Assembly (NCBI GenBank): GCA_027919835.1
Contig: JANVFP010000001.1
Coordinates: forward strand, 2,081,658-2,145,657
Reading direction: 5' to 3'
Length of the DNA: 64,000 nucleotides
Source: Lentinula raphanica
Lineage: Eukaryota; Basidiomycota; Agaricomycetes; Agaricales; Omphalotaceae
Below the pieces are notes generated by a model that was given only the letters and a program-made list of their open reading frames with translations, did not search any database and was not told where the DNA came from. Positions 35,291 through 49,971 of this stretch are shown here, one piece after another (positions within the stretch are counted from its first letter, which is position 1; every line of letters begins with the position of its first letter). A program made the position numbers and the translations under genes.

Positions 35291-35753
35291 CTTGTTGCCA
35301 GTCCTAGCTCAATAGTCAAACAAGAATCTTCTGTATTACTATCTTGCGTCGCGGCATTCCTCCCTCGCTCACAAATCACGATCGGCAATGTCAAAGCGAG
35401 AAATACGAACAATAAAATCAAAATCGCTTGAAAATTGTACTTGAACGACGGCGAGGGTTTCAGCACAAGCTGGATGAATGATTGTATCGGATGCATACTT
35501 GCGAGATTTACACACAGTAAGTCAAACTGCGCAAACAAATGGTTCAATAGAGTGGAATGAATATTGGGGGCTCGAGCATATCTAGAACTTGACGCTGATA
35601 TACAGTACGTGCTCTACCAACTCTCACCTTGTCTCCGTTTGCTTCTTCTGATTCTTGGCTCTTGAAGAACAAGGCTCGGAATGCGAGTCTTCGTGTCAAA
35701 TTATACATGAGCATGAGGGCTCTGCGGGTCCACTTACGGCTCGCCTCTGCCAA
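35281..35753 (-). CDS. possible small membrane protein, unrecognised
   Basis: Two open stretches could be exons. The first (from 35753) reads MAEASRKWTRRALMLMYNL, with a possible donor after EEANGDK. The second (to 35281) contains a hydrophobic span, FQAILILLFVFLALTLPIVI. Its end would overlap the 3' end of the neighbouring plus-strand gene. No family recognised, and the start and splicing are guesses; upstream exons toward 35880 are possible. Confidence 0.3.
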
Positions 35754-36238
35754 TATGATCTCATACTGAACACACCATCACCGAAACGCAAACACGGAAA
35801 GTTTCGGAACTGATTTCTGGAAGACTTTCGTAGACCTTTCCTGCGAATTGTGGATGCTCTAACGGTCCCAAACGGTCCCAACTTCTATACAGTACCTTTC
35901 GGTCCTTTCCATTTCACGGTGATTAGGAATGATGGGCCGGTCTTTTTATACATCAGACGGTACCACATCCATGCATGTTGGAATGATTCCTCCTTCCATT
36001 CTTCCCGCAACGATTTCTGAAATAAGGTCAATGATGGCAGTGCTGCCATGTAATTCATAAAGTAATTACACCAAGGGAGCGCGCGGAGATTATATTGGTG
36101 TGATACTTGAAACTGACAGTGATTGAACGATTCTCAAGTATAAAACATGAATACTTCGAAGATGAGTTCCCTTTATTCCCCTTCCTTTCCACTCGGTGTC
36201 AAGGCTTCGCCCATTTCTCTCGCTCGTTTGGAATCAAG
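35754..36238. other. intergenic, nothing secure
   Basis: Upstream region of the DUF6534 gene. May include 5' exons of the weak minus-strand gene. Confidence 0.4.
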
Positions 36239-38227
36239 ATGACTTCGGACCCTACTATTGATGCGGCTTCAATGGGGATTGACATGTCTGGGGTATTTGC
36301 GCCGTTTTTCTGGGGTGAGCCGCCTTGATTATTTTCCCATCATTGATAAGTCATACCAGAATCTTTCAGGTTTCTTTGTGTCAATATTGTGAGCTTTGCG
36401 AATCCCCATAACTGTGCAGGACTCAACCGGACGCAATCAACTTCAGCTTAGGCGGTATCACAATAGTACAAGCGTATATGTACTTCCCCCATCCTAATGA
36501 TCGGACAATAGTCCAAGTTCTCGTGCGTTTCTGGAGCCCTGGGTTTCATAACTTGTGCTGAGTAGTCACTGTGTGCTCGATGGGCAGCGCAGGCGGCAAC
36601 TATGCTGTACGTCCCACTGTCTTCCAAAACATCACAACGTCTTGACGCGACCAAATTTTCTAGCATCCTGGATCTCATTTCGTCAGCCCTTGTGGCGGAA
36701 TCACTGTATTACTACCTGATTCCCCATTTTGGATCCCTTGCCCCATTGGAATACATCACTCCGTAAGTAGTTTAACGCAAGCTCAGAGTATTGTTTCAAT
36801 TTTCGCAGAGAGCTGTCCGCCGAGTGTTTAATATCGGGGATTTTGACGTTCATGTAAGTCCTACTTGTCAGCTGTATACAGAATCTCGTTGAGATGACCT
36901 CCCCGTTTAGCTCCCAGATGTATTTCGTTTATCAAATATATTCAGGTAGGACCTCATACTTGCTTCTGACTTCGCAGTAAACATAGCTCACCGAAATTTA
37001 CCAGTGAAACGAATCGGTCTTCTCGCTTGGACTGTGATTGGCATTCTGGTGAGCCTCAACCACCTAGAGCATTGAAGAATCCAGAGTCTCTGAAAGTACC
37101 CTAATCGCATCACAGACTCTTTTTGCTATTCTGACCTTTGGTACGTGCTTGAGGTCTCATTGATTTTTGAATCCTGAATGACTGCTCGCCTTGCCCTTCA
37201 CAATCCATACCACTAGTCGGAGGTATAGGTAGGCTCCGTCAATCGCCGTCAATCTACTCCCACTGAGAAATCACTTGTGATTTGTGTCCTTCTCATGGGA
37301 TAGGCTGCGTTGCCACAATGTATGTCTTTGCATATGGTGTCCTTGCCGATCGTAACAAGGATTTTGCGGTACGGTTAAATATTTGACGGCTTCGTTGAAC
37401 ATATCTCTGATTACCCGTAATCCTGTTGCAGATCTTCTTTGGCCTTGCCAAAGGGTTTGGTGCTGTGACCGATATACTGGCAACAATCGCAATGTGCACA
37501 TCTCTTTCAAACGCGAAGACCGGTATCAGACAGTAAGAGATGAAAGCGGTTTTACTTCGAGTGTGCTCTCGCTGAGTACAATATCATAGGACGGACAATC
37601 TTATCAAGAATCTCATTCAATATGTCGTTGAACGTGGAGGGGTTGTTACTCTCATCCAAACGCTGCTTTTGATCACTTTCTACGCAGCGCCTAATAGACT
37701 CTACTGGTCTGTCTTTCCGAGTCCTTGTCCTGCCTGCATTAAAGAGACTTCAATCTTTTAACCAGGCTGGCATTCCATATCAACGTTACGAAATTATACG
37801 CCAATACTTTCTGTGAGTGCTTGAACCAACTAGGAATTCACCGTCTGATGCTGAAGTTGATACCAGTCTGCATGTGAGATCTACTTACTCCAGGACTCAT
37901 GTATCGGTAACCCATTGCGGATATCTGACTACGTATATACCTTTCAGGCTGAACGCCCGAAAAAGTCTATGGGAAAGACACTCGGCGAATAACAGAACTA
38001 CGGCGCTGGCCTCTAGTATCGTTACCAACGGAATTCAGTTCAGAACCTCCAGATTTGAAGATGCCTCTGGAAGATCATTTGCCCTAACACCTATCGAAAT
38101 TGAGATAGAGGTGAATCAAACTACTCTCAAGCTGATATCCCTATCGATTAATTTGCTTTCGTAGGACCAGAAACAGTACCCTGAAATGCCAATCGTAACT
38201 CAGACAGTGGTAGTATCAACCACATAG
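36239..38227 (+). CDS. DUF6534-type multi-pass membrane protein
   Basis: About ten exons with short introns. The start is MTSDPTIDAASMGIDMSGVF. Family features in order: ITIVQAYMYFPHPNDRTIV, LISSALVAESLYYYLIPHFG, ISQMYFVYQIYSVKRIG, a Gly-rich TM with FVYAYGVLADRNKDFAI-like sequence, TDILATIAMCTSLSNAKTG, NLIKNLIQYVVERGGVVTLI, and the hallmark end of the domain, the NTFLAMLNARKSLWER region. A hydrophilic tail ends near 38227. DUF6534 proteins have seven predicted TM helices and are highly expanded in agaricomycetes with no known function. No lesion seen, although not every exon edge was resolved. Confidence 0.82.
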
Positions 38228-39422
38228 CATTTGATTAAGACGGTCTTTAAGTATCATTGTACATAGTAATATTGTATATTATCGGGCCCAAATACTGGTG
38301 GTGCATACTTCATACTTTGTTATTCGTCGTGAATATTCAAGCGGGTTGTGGCAGGTTGTGGCAAGTTGTGGCGGGCTGTGGCATTCAGGCGGAATATCGA
38401 GGCATTTCAGTGCAAACCGTAAAGATGAATGTGTGAGATCCTTCCTAGGCTCGCCTTCCGATATTCGACTCATCCTCTTGTAGTGGCCGCGTGTCCACAG
38501 TGAATCGTCTGTCTTTTCCGAATCCTCTGTCCGCCACTGTAGGCCAGTGTCCGCCCGATAGTCCTTGGATCTCGGAACGAGGATGTGTCCGTAAGTGTTT
38601 GACATTCAGTATTGTGGTTCAATATTGCTGCTCCGATTGCGAATGAATCGTGACGCGTGAAGCGTGGTAAGGCGCCGCGACGCGTAAAGCTTGTAAAGCC
38701 TTGAGGCTAAATTCCGAATTGCTTGACATTTCGCCCGTTGAGAACCGTTATGAGTATAGTAGGGTTACATACATATAAGATTCATGAAATACAATTCAAC
38801 GGGCATGAACTGTCCCAGACTGTCCCCTGTGCTTATCAGACTTGAATCAGCGTTGGCTTCATTTAATGTTTCTCGTAAGTATGACCGTCTACCACGACGT
38901 CTACTATCGCTGACTAGGGTGAGAGAGAGTTTGGCCTTTCAACCCTATACATCAATTCTTTGTCCTACTTACTATCGCATAGCACATTCACGAAGAAACT
39001 CCGTCGATGATGACAGGCCGTAGTCCGAATGAACAGACTGGCACTCACCCCCCTGAAATTGTCCACCCACTCAGCCTTCACTAACGCTTCCATTCCAGGT
39101 ACTCTACCATGAAATATCTAAGCCCAACTTACCGACCTCCGATGCTGCCATCGTTGTTCATGTGTTTCCAACATCGCTGACCAGGGTTCAGTAGGGTTCA
39201 GTGGCCTCTCCGCATTTTCGTTTTCAGTGTCACCCTTTTGATGTACCACTAAGCGTGTTCAGGGGCTTGGCATGTTGGCAGCTGGAATCATCAGGGAATC
39301 ATTCAAGTTGAAAGCGAGTAGTGCCGATAGGTGCCAATTGGTCGTGGGTTTCGATCACCCGAGAGGCCTCTGGAAACCTATAAAATACGGCCGCGAAATG
39401 TTTTTCGATATTGAAGTTGACG
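38228..39422. other. gene-free stretch of about 1.2 kb
   Basis: Contains short GTTGTGGC repeats at about 38342-38381 and a pair of GACGCGT(G/A)AAGC repeats near 38650-38690. No gene supported. It holds the upstream region of the acyl-CoA oxidase-like gene. Confidence 0.5.
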
Positions 39423-41501
39423 ATGGCCCAAGGAGTGACTTTCCCTTCCAAAGCACTCCTTCGACTCCCTATCTTCTTAGACGATGGAACGACAGAGCAG
39501 AAGTCTCTCAGAGACACTATCAAGCGATCTTATATGAGAGCAAGTCTCGTCGCTCGCGCCTACGGTGAGTCCGATTCGGGCTAGAATAATCTTCAACTCA
39601 ATAGGTTCGTGACGATTACAGAGTTCACCTTGGACGACATCCTTCACATGGGCGACAAGCTCTGGGATCTACACGCTGATCCCATATCATCGATAGATGC
39701 AGCCAGCACCACAATACTGACCATTCACTACAATCTTGCACTGGGGACGCTTGGACCACTGCTTTCTACTAGACCGGACCTTGCCTCGTTGACTCAAAAG
39801 TTGCTCAACTTCGAAATAGTGTGAGCTACGAATCCCTGCAGAACATCAAAGCATCGACTTACAAACCTAATCTCAGTGGACAGTTCATGTTGACGGAGGT
39901 TGGGCATGGTCTCGATGCTCGTCAAATTGAGACAACCGCAACACTACTCGCGGATGGCTCGCTTGAATTGAACACTCCACATCCCGGGGCGGCGAAGTAA
40001 GTCTGGCGTTTGTGTTAAGAGTACCTATAAGACGAATGATTTCACCGATAACTTCAGGTATATGCCTCCTGTGACCACGATTTCGGGAATGCCAACTATA
40101 GGGGTAGTCTTTTCGCGTCTGATTGTAGATGGAAAATTCTACGGGATTCGTCCAGTCCTGGTGTCTTTGACCGATGGCAAGGGCATGTGTCAAGGAGTCA
40201 GCTCCAGGTAAGTCAGGCTGACTTCTGGAAAGGAATACCTCAGACTGGATCTTTCATTCAAGGATGGTCCCTCCACGTTCAGGCTCGACGCCACTGGATC
40301 ACAGCATAACTACTTTTGACCACGTCCGGCTGCCTCCTGGAAGTGTCATCGGCTCTCTGGAGCAGTCCGTCGATGTACGAGGAGACTTCTTGAAAAGCAT
40401 CTGGAGGATCACGACTGGCGGTCTCGCTCTATCTTTGGGCACTGTGTCGTTTCTGTCCATTGGAGTCTATATCACAGGAAAATACAGCTTCCGGAGGATG
40501 GTAAGTGGACCGGAAAAAGGCAGTCTGATGCCTATCATCGGGTTCCGCACGCAACAGCTCCCCATCCTCCATGGGTTAGCGCAGATACATGTCCTACAGG
40601 CTTTTTCGAAAGTGGCCGTTCCACTGTTCCGAGACCAGAAACTTCATATGTTCGTCAGACACGCGATTTCGACGATCTTCAAAGCAACGGCACTCCAGCA
40701 CTGCCAGTCCACATTGCTTGCTCTTGAAGAAAGATGCGGTGCGCAAGGCTTGTTCAATTATAATCAAATCGTCCGATGTCATGTTCGTATTATACTTCAC
40801 CTCACTACATTCATATGATGCTGACGTGCTTTAAAGGCTGACATGAGAGGAGTGTGTATCGCAGAAGGCGATATTCTAGCCATCAGCATCAGTAAGTCGA
40901 TAACGTTATAATTCCTTGAATGATGTTTGAACTCACTGTTATACGCCGTACAGGACTTGTATCTGAGCTCTTACAAGGAAAGTACCGTCTGCCACAACCG
41001 AAGTATCCCGAATGTATACTCTACAAGCATGAGCAAGGGCTTTGGAAAGAGGCGACAGAGCGCTGCTGCAAGCTCAGTGGAGGTCATCGAGGTGAAGAAT
41101 TCAACCAGGCAATTCTCCCTATCTGCCGTCCACTTGTGGAGTTCATCGGTCACCGGATGGCGTACGAAGCGGCGGTCGACTTGAGAGTTCATCCTGCCCT
41201 TGTCGAGCTATACGAGGCAGGCGCGATCAGGTTGGACCCTTCGTGGTATGTTGAGAACGGGCTTATGAGCCGTGCGGAGCAGTTTGATAGAGAAAGCTCT
41301 GCTGCAAACAAAGTTCTTCCAGGCCTGGAGAAGTTTCTAGACGACTTGGGGGCGGCGGAGTATGCTACCGCTCCTATCCTTTCGGAGACCAGGTGGAATG
41401 AGTTTGTGGGTTGTCTGCCGCAATTCTCGGGTACGTCAGAGCCATTGAGAGAGGTTTTGGGAGCTTCAGCTGAGCAGAGCACGACCTGCGTCCTTTCATA
41501 G
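39423..41501 (+). CDS. acyl-CoA oxidase/dehydrogenase-like flavoprotein, copy A
   Basis: Starts MAQGVTFPSKALLRLPIFLD; exon 1 (39423-39564) joins at 39622 in frame, and about six more exons follow. Residues TEVGHGLDARQIETTATLL match the acyl-CoA oxidase middle domain (TE-x-GHG-x5-ETTA), followed by MPIIGFRTQQLPILHGLAQI and a helical C-terminal domain (VRHAISTIFKATALQHCQST, HRMAYEAAVDLRVHP). These enzymes oxidise acyl-CoA esters with FAD in beta-oxidation or in secondary metabolism. It appears shorter at the C-terminus than canonical peroxisomal oxidases, and its end (TTCVLS) is not a clear PTS1. Closely related to the gene at 52029-54094, same strand, with the same intron plan. Confidence 0.8.
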
Positions 41502-41906
41502 AATAGATTTGTATTCTTCCGGTAGATTCTTGGACTGGTTAGAGATAGAAGATGTCCGAACGCGATCACTTCATATTGATATGATTCGTAGTACGAACAT
41601 GCCATCCAGCAGGCGTAAGCAGCCAAACATGTTCAATCTCAGCCAGATTCCGAGCGAAAACCATGGGTAAGAAATTGAATATAATTCTTTCTTTCCCTGA
41701 CCAAGTGCATGAGATGGGAAACACAGACTTGGAGTCCAGGCTGTTTTCATGCATATCAGGAAGAAAAGGTGTAAAGACTGATGTTGGGCGGCGTATCTTT
41801 GATTTTTGAATTGTCTAGGAGTCAGACAGACTCAGCCAGAAGGATTCAGGTGATGCATATCTTGTTGACCCACCGGAGGATGACAACAAAATCCGGCACC
41901 ATCTCT
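41502..41906. other. intergenic
   Basis: 3' flank of the acyl-CoA oxidase-like gene; nothing recognised. Confidence 0.4.
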
Positions 41907-41913
41907 TATAAAT
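41907..41913 (+). promoter_or_regulatory. possible TATA box
   Basis: TATAAAT about 90 bases upstream of the ATG at 42003, which opens the weakly supported gene there. Confidence 0.4.
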
Positions 41914-42002
41914 ACCACCTCGACATTAGCAGCTTTCCTTGCTTTATACAGCAACAGCTTCACCGTACCTCAACATCAACATCAACATCAAGCTTCAAGT
42001 GC

Positions 42003-43086
42003 ATGTCTTCGATCAGCATCCAAAGGTTCACTAGCAGAGATGTAAGTGTGGCAACACCGTAGTACGGTTGTACGACTTCGAGAAAGCAGAGTCCACTCAT
42101 CTTATGATCCAGAGCATAGCGAAATCGAACTATGGCTTACTGTCCTCATTTCTTTTCTCTACGACTACGCCCAGCCTAGCACCACTATCTGACTGCAATG
42201 TTACAAGAACCTTCAGCCCGCCAACGCCGCCACCTTTTTCCGATGAAGACTGGCTTCAAGGTTACGATGATCTTAGGAATGACAATACCTCGATCTTGGT
42301 TCACCACGTCACTATGAATGGTCTAGCACCACTCTCGGAGATCCAAAATCTGAAAACCTTCAACATGCCTCTTTCCCCCCACCTACTGCTGATGATGAGT
42401 GTCTCATTGAAGATTTGAGTCAAGGTGGCAATGGCGGTCTGTTGTTGTCCTCGTCCGAGCAGTGTGTTGCCTCGGCTTGTCTGGCGCCACTGTTCTCTAA
42501 TTTGTGCCTGATTGACGAAGAAAACTGCAGTCAATTGGTAGTACCAAACCCGCTCATCCAAATGGAGGACACACCTTTGTTTGATGAATCCCATGCCGAA
42601 ACAGGCGAATTTTTCACAACAACACTACATTTGGAACTCCCCATCAATTCTCTCCAAACAGCAGAGGCACCGACAAGCGTCAACGACAAAGATCTCAACG
42701 ATTCGGTGGTGATTCCTGATCCTGGAAAGGTGAGGAGTAGTCGGATCTCATTGGATTACACAACCTGACAACTGATTTTGTTTCCAGGACAAAAACAAAA
42801 CCAATTGGCACGTTGAAGAAACCCATCGAGCGTTTTCACCTGACCTTGGATCGACCTTCTGCCAAGATACTTGTGTCTTTGCCAATATGTTCCTTGGCAA
42901 AGACCGAGTTTTGCAAAGAAATATCTCAGCGCAGTAATCAGAACTTGGAAACACTCACATGTGCAGCTTCTGGGACTCACAGGTCAAGAACATGCTCTTG
43001 CATCTCATCACACATGTAGGCTACATATCCCCTCTTACCCCGCCTTCACGCCCTGGCACCGGAGAAATTCGGCTAGCAAGAGTTGA
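42003..43086 (+). CDS. unrecognised low-complexity protein, uncertain model
   Basis: Open stretches in shifting frames suggest several exons: MSSISIQRFTSRD (42003), a Ser/Thr/Pro-rich part with TFSPPTPPPFSDEDWLQG, an acidic part (EEDLSQGG-like, then DTPLFDESHAETGEFF), and a part after a likely intron near 42730-42787 with KPIERFHLTLDRPSAKIL. The frame changes between about 42380 and 42420 without an obvious intron. It could be a degenerate transcription-factor-like gene or a pseudogene; no domain recognised. Confidence 0.3.
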
Positions 43087-43570
43087 ACAGAGTTGAGAAA
43101 ATTACAGTGAAAGGCCGAGCATTGCTTGCAAGTTGCTACAGAGGAAATGTAGTAAGGTCCAGGCGCTGATGAGTAGTAGTTCTAAATTGGAGCCCATTGC
43201 ATTTTTCTTGAAGACAAGGACAAAGAGCTTCTTACTGAGTACAGGTCGAGTGATATCCAGGAAGCTGATGTAAATATCTTGTAGACAAGGACGAAGAGTT
43301 TCTTCATGATAACCAGAAAATCGCAGATGAGATGGGATGAGATAACAAGGCGTGAGAAATTAGAATGCAGCAAATTTGGCTTATGTAAACTTGATGGATT
43401 CTTTAATTTCAAGGCTACACATGAAAAGAACTTGAAGCAGAGCTGGGATTGTCGCGTCCTGTACCGTACCACAATGTTACATGCAGAATCAGGCCAAGAG
43501 AAACACGATTAATTGTACACAGATAGTTTTATATATACGTCAAAGCGTCCTGCTGGCAGATGGTGCTTGT
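43087..43570. other. intergenic with a small direct repeat
   Basis: GACAAGGACAAAGAGCTTCTT near 43210 recurs in diverged form near 43285. No gene supported. Confidence 0.4.
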
Positions 43571-46129
<2,559 letters not shown>

Positions 46130-47041
46130 GTCGAAGTGGCAACGGTCAAGTTGCAGCTGAAATGCTTCAATTCAAGAAAGACCCTGAGGAAGAGTTTCTG
46201 TTTGAGGTACTAGCCCATGTTTATATAAGATCAGCACACACCATACGCCCTCACTGGGTCTTCTGTGAAACCCGCCACGGATATCAGCGATCATGAGTAG
46301 ATGTGAAGTTGATGGATGATTTCGCAGGTTTTTAGTAGGCCGTGATCAGGTCATGGGCCTTAAGACCATGTCTGCGTTTGAAGATCTTTTGCTGCCTCTA
46401 AACCCAATATTTGCGATAAACGACATAGATGATAGTAGTAGAAAAATAAGTAATAGTAGAGTCTGTAGAGAAATAATAACCTTCGGAGTTATCGGTTGAT
46501 TGATGTGTTTCAAGATGCCGTGAACTTTTACTACAACAGACTTCTTGAATATTGGCCACAATCTGTCACAGCCTCTCCTACAAAGGATAAACGCAGGATA
46601 AACGGAAACTTGGCGCGATTCGATCTTGACGACTACTACTACCCCTCGGAACTCTCCAAAATCTCCCAAAGGCTGTTTCCTATATACCAACAGCAAGTTT
46701 TTCATCAAGAATCGTCGGTGCTTCCAAGGTAGTATACGCCAATGATGCAGGATCAAAATTTCCTTGCAAACCGGTTTGTGATGTGCATTGTACAGTATGC
46801 TTCTCTGATTTATGCATCAGCTCCTTGGTTCCTTAGTTTCATCTATCCTCATCAGGTGTACTGGCAGTGAATATTGCAATGGGCAGCTCCGTCCCGTTGA
46901 GTCAACCTTTCTATGAATACATTTCACAAGGCTCCATCCAATAGACTGTTGCCTATAATTATACGATGCAAGTCGAATGAGGTTATCTCGGAGGTTCACC
47001 TTATTTAATCCCCTCGACACCAAGAGAGCCCCTCAAGAACG
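46130..47041. other. gene-free divergent intergenic region
   Basis: Promoter side of the GMC gene and upstream region of the first DUF6534 gene of the duplicated pair. From about 46836 it matches the region upstream of 49972 (duplication). No coding sequence supported. Confidence 0.5.
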
Positions 47042-48660
47042 ATGAGCGACTTGAACTCTACAGTCGGTGCTCTAGAGATTGGCAACGTTATCGCGACGTA
47101 TTTCTTTGGCATCATCACCCTCCAAACTTACTTCTTCTTCCGCACATTCCCTAATGATAAGCCTTTGATCAAGACTGCGGTGAGTCTATGGCTTTTTTTA
47201 CAATCATTTCCGTGCTGATTCTTCCACAAGGTTGGTGTTGTTTTGTGAGCATATTCTCGCTATTCCAGGGGGCAACAGAGATTCACACTCCGGTAGTGTT
47301 TTTGAGCTTGGGCACACCATTACCAGCCTACACGCACTCTACATAGTCACAGTGAAAGATTTTGGCGAGCCACAGCTCTTCGCCAAACTCCCAAACAGCA
47401 TCGATGTAACGCTCTTATTCGAAGGATTGATCACCATCGTTGTTCAAGTGTGTCTTAGCACAACAAGTCAAGAAAATTATTGAAGGTTGACGATTTTCGC
47501 AGGGCTTCTTTATAACCCGCGTGCAACGACTTGCGAAGATCCACCGACTGGTCATTCATTTCTTCTGGATCTGTGCGATCCTGCGATTTGCAGCAAGCGT
47601 CGCACTCACCGTCTTTGGTATTCAGACGCCTAGCGCAACCGCATACGTCGCGGACTGGTCCTGGCTATTGACAACTCTTTTCTCCTTGGGCGCTTTCGTA
47701 GACCTTGGGGTTGCGCTGGCTCTTTGTTCATATCTCTATTCTCAGCGTGCTACTTCCATTGCAAAGTCAGTGATATTTATTCCTTAGTCACTGGTAATCA
47801 CGATCCTTACTGCTTGACAGGACGGGCATACTCTTAGATCGTTTGATTGCCTTCACACTGAGTGAGTGTTTTCGTGATCAGTAATATCCAGGCTGACACA
47901 GTAGACAGCAACCGGTCTCTTGACGAGGTTGGTCTTGTGCTCATGCAGTGATGTCTTTACTTGACTCTGTTTCTCTATCGTCATACAGTATAGTCTCTGT
48001 AGTCACCGTGATCAGCGTGAGTCCCCCCTTTCCTGAACTAGCTCGTCGTTATACCAGACTGACCTATATTGGTACCAACCATTCGTAGTATGTCACTATG
48101 CCGGCCAACTGTACGCCCGAATTTGCTTCATCCGACGTCTTCTGAGATTTTCGTCACCATACAGCGGTTTGGATTTTGATGTATACGTTACTCGCGAAAT
48201 GTAAGTACAGCTTAGCAGGCATATGGATCAGGCTGCCAATCACTTATAACATAACACTCCTATCTTCACAGCGTACTCCAACTCCATGATGGTTTCGTAT
48301 GAAAATTTTCTTACTACTGCAATTACGCACTAAGTCAAATACCAGGCTTAATTCCCGCCCAGCTCTCAAAGCGTCGGCGGGATCCAACGTTATAACTCTT
48401 TCAACTGTCATTGGTGGCTCTTTGAGTAATCAGATAAACACCGGTAGACTGAACAATCTCCAAGCGCCTCGTTCTGGGGGCTCTGATGAAGATGTGGGTC
48501 ATTCACCTGATCGTTCTTCATTCTTCTCTGACCATCATTTCCAAAAGAGGACCGTCAACATATCTCAAGTCATCGAAACGAGAACAGATTCCGATGACAT
48601 ATACACATTTACACCGAAGAACGGAAAGATGAAGTTGGAGAGTGATGTTTAGTCAAGCAG
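46836..48660. repeat. segmental duplication, left copy (partner at about 49758-51595)
   Basis: About 1.8 kb including the promoter and the whole DUF6534 gene is repeated in direct orientation. Upstream similarity is high, e.g. TATTGCAATGGGCAGCTCCG in both copies, and introns are also conserved. Confidence 0.85.
47042..48652 (+). CDS. DUF6534-type multi-pass membrane protein, duplicate 1
   Basis: Starts MSDLNSTVGALEIGNVIATY with a first TM (FFGIITLQTYFYFRTF). After two introns come the segments ELGHTITSLHALYIVTVKDF, SIDVTLLFEGLITIVVQ, GFFITRVQRLAKIHRLVIHF, FWICAILRFAASVALTVFG, WSWLLTTLFSLGAFVDLGVA, and, after several short exons, the family end LNSRPALKASAG followed by a Ser/Thr-rich cytosolic tail ending MKLESDV. 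Seven TM helices of the DUF6534 type; function unknown. The last intron (near 48300-48348) has donor GTATGA. It is a duplicate of the gene at 49972, and the pair lies inside the acyl-CoA oxidase/GMC neighbourhood. Confidence 0.82.
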
Positions 48661-49971
48661 GGGATACCCACAAACTTACTACTATCAGTCAGGATACATT
48701 ACATTCGCGTTCGTTGTTACGTTCAATCCTAGCCCGAGCTCAAAGTCATATGTATTGATGTGTTGTATTCACTAATATTTCATGAGCTGTGTGTTCGAAA
48801 TGGGTTCGCACGTAACCGTTGACTTTCCAGGCTATTCGAATATCTGGCTCCTCTTATTGTGACGTGTATGTAGCAGTTGGAGTCTTGGACAGGTATTCTT
48901 GCTGGGTTAAGCAGCAAAGTTTAAGACGAGACAATTTCAAGGACAGCTGACTATCAGCGTCTAGATGGCAGAAGTAGCCAAGGCATTGGACCCTGCTCGA
49001 GACTCGAGTATTCTGAGAGAGGTGTAGCCTATCGGAGGATAAGCAAAAATCGGAGGCGTGAGAGTTCGGTTGAGCGCTTAACTTTTTCCATCCGAACTCT
49101 CATCGCCTTCGCATACATCGAGCTCTTCTTCTCAGCGCCCACCTCCCTCCCTGGTACAAAAACTCATATCGCAGTTGCTCTCTTACAGGAGCAAGTGGGC
49201 TCAATGTATTGCTGACCTTTGATCGCCCACCCGCACCCGCACTGGGCCAAGCCCCAGCCAAACACACAAATACTATTCCATTCAAGTACGCTCATACTTG
49301 GATAGCCTCGATACTAGCTTATCCATTCAACACTGCTTTGTCACACCCTCATTGAACAGCCCTAGTCAGCCTCAGACATTCTGAATTAGGCATACTACTG
49401 CCGCATCATGTTCTTGCTTCCATAAGTTTTGCCTCAAACACTTATCAAATACAGCTCGGATGACCACACAAGCTCAGTATTACCTACTACCAGTCTTAGT
49501 ATAAGTATGAAAGGTATGTCTTCACGCTTCTTTACTAATACCACAACCTATCACCTTCTTCCTTGAAAGGATGAATGGAAACTGAGCACAATATGATCTT
49601 GACAGGTGTTGAAACTTCTTGGAACTCTACAAAGTCTTCGCATGGCTGTTCTTTGCATACCGAATCACTATCAATGCTTCCAAGGTATATGTCGCACCGG
49701 ACAAATCTTCAGCTGGTATGTTATGTGCCTTGTATTAGTAAACATTGTGCCATTCGGGTTCATCTATCCTCATCAGGTTTACTGGAAGTGCATATTGCAA
49801 TGGGCAGCTCCGTCCCGTTCAATCAACCTTTCTATGTGTACAACTGAGTCAGAAGGCTCTGATCCAATAGACTCAGGTTGCCTATAATTATACGATCCAA
49901 GTTGGATGAGGTTATCTCGGAATTTTACCTTATTTAATACCCTCGACTCCAAGAGAATCCCTCAAAGAACG
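48653..49971. other. gene-free stretch of about 1.3 kb between the duplicates
   Basis: Contains a hairpin at about 49055-49107 (arms around TGAGAGTTCGG / CCGAACTCTCA) and, from about 49758, the duplicated promoter. No gene supported. Confidence 0.5.

Noticed and set aside
38342..38381. GTTGTGGC direct repeats as a regulatory array
   Set aside because: Only four degenerate short units, no context to assign a role.
39272..39568. Alternative start of the acyl-CoA oxidase-like gene at 39272
   Set aside because: The frame starting at 39423 matches the N-terminus of the paralog at 52029; the longer frame does not.
46496..46732. Plus-strand frame of 78 codons upstream of the DUF6534 pair
   Set aside because: No homology recognised and no splice context.
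49055..49107. Hairpin as a terminator or small RNA
   Set aside because: Short imperfect arms without other signals; such structures occur by chance in intergenic DNA.
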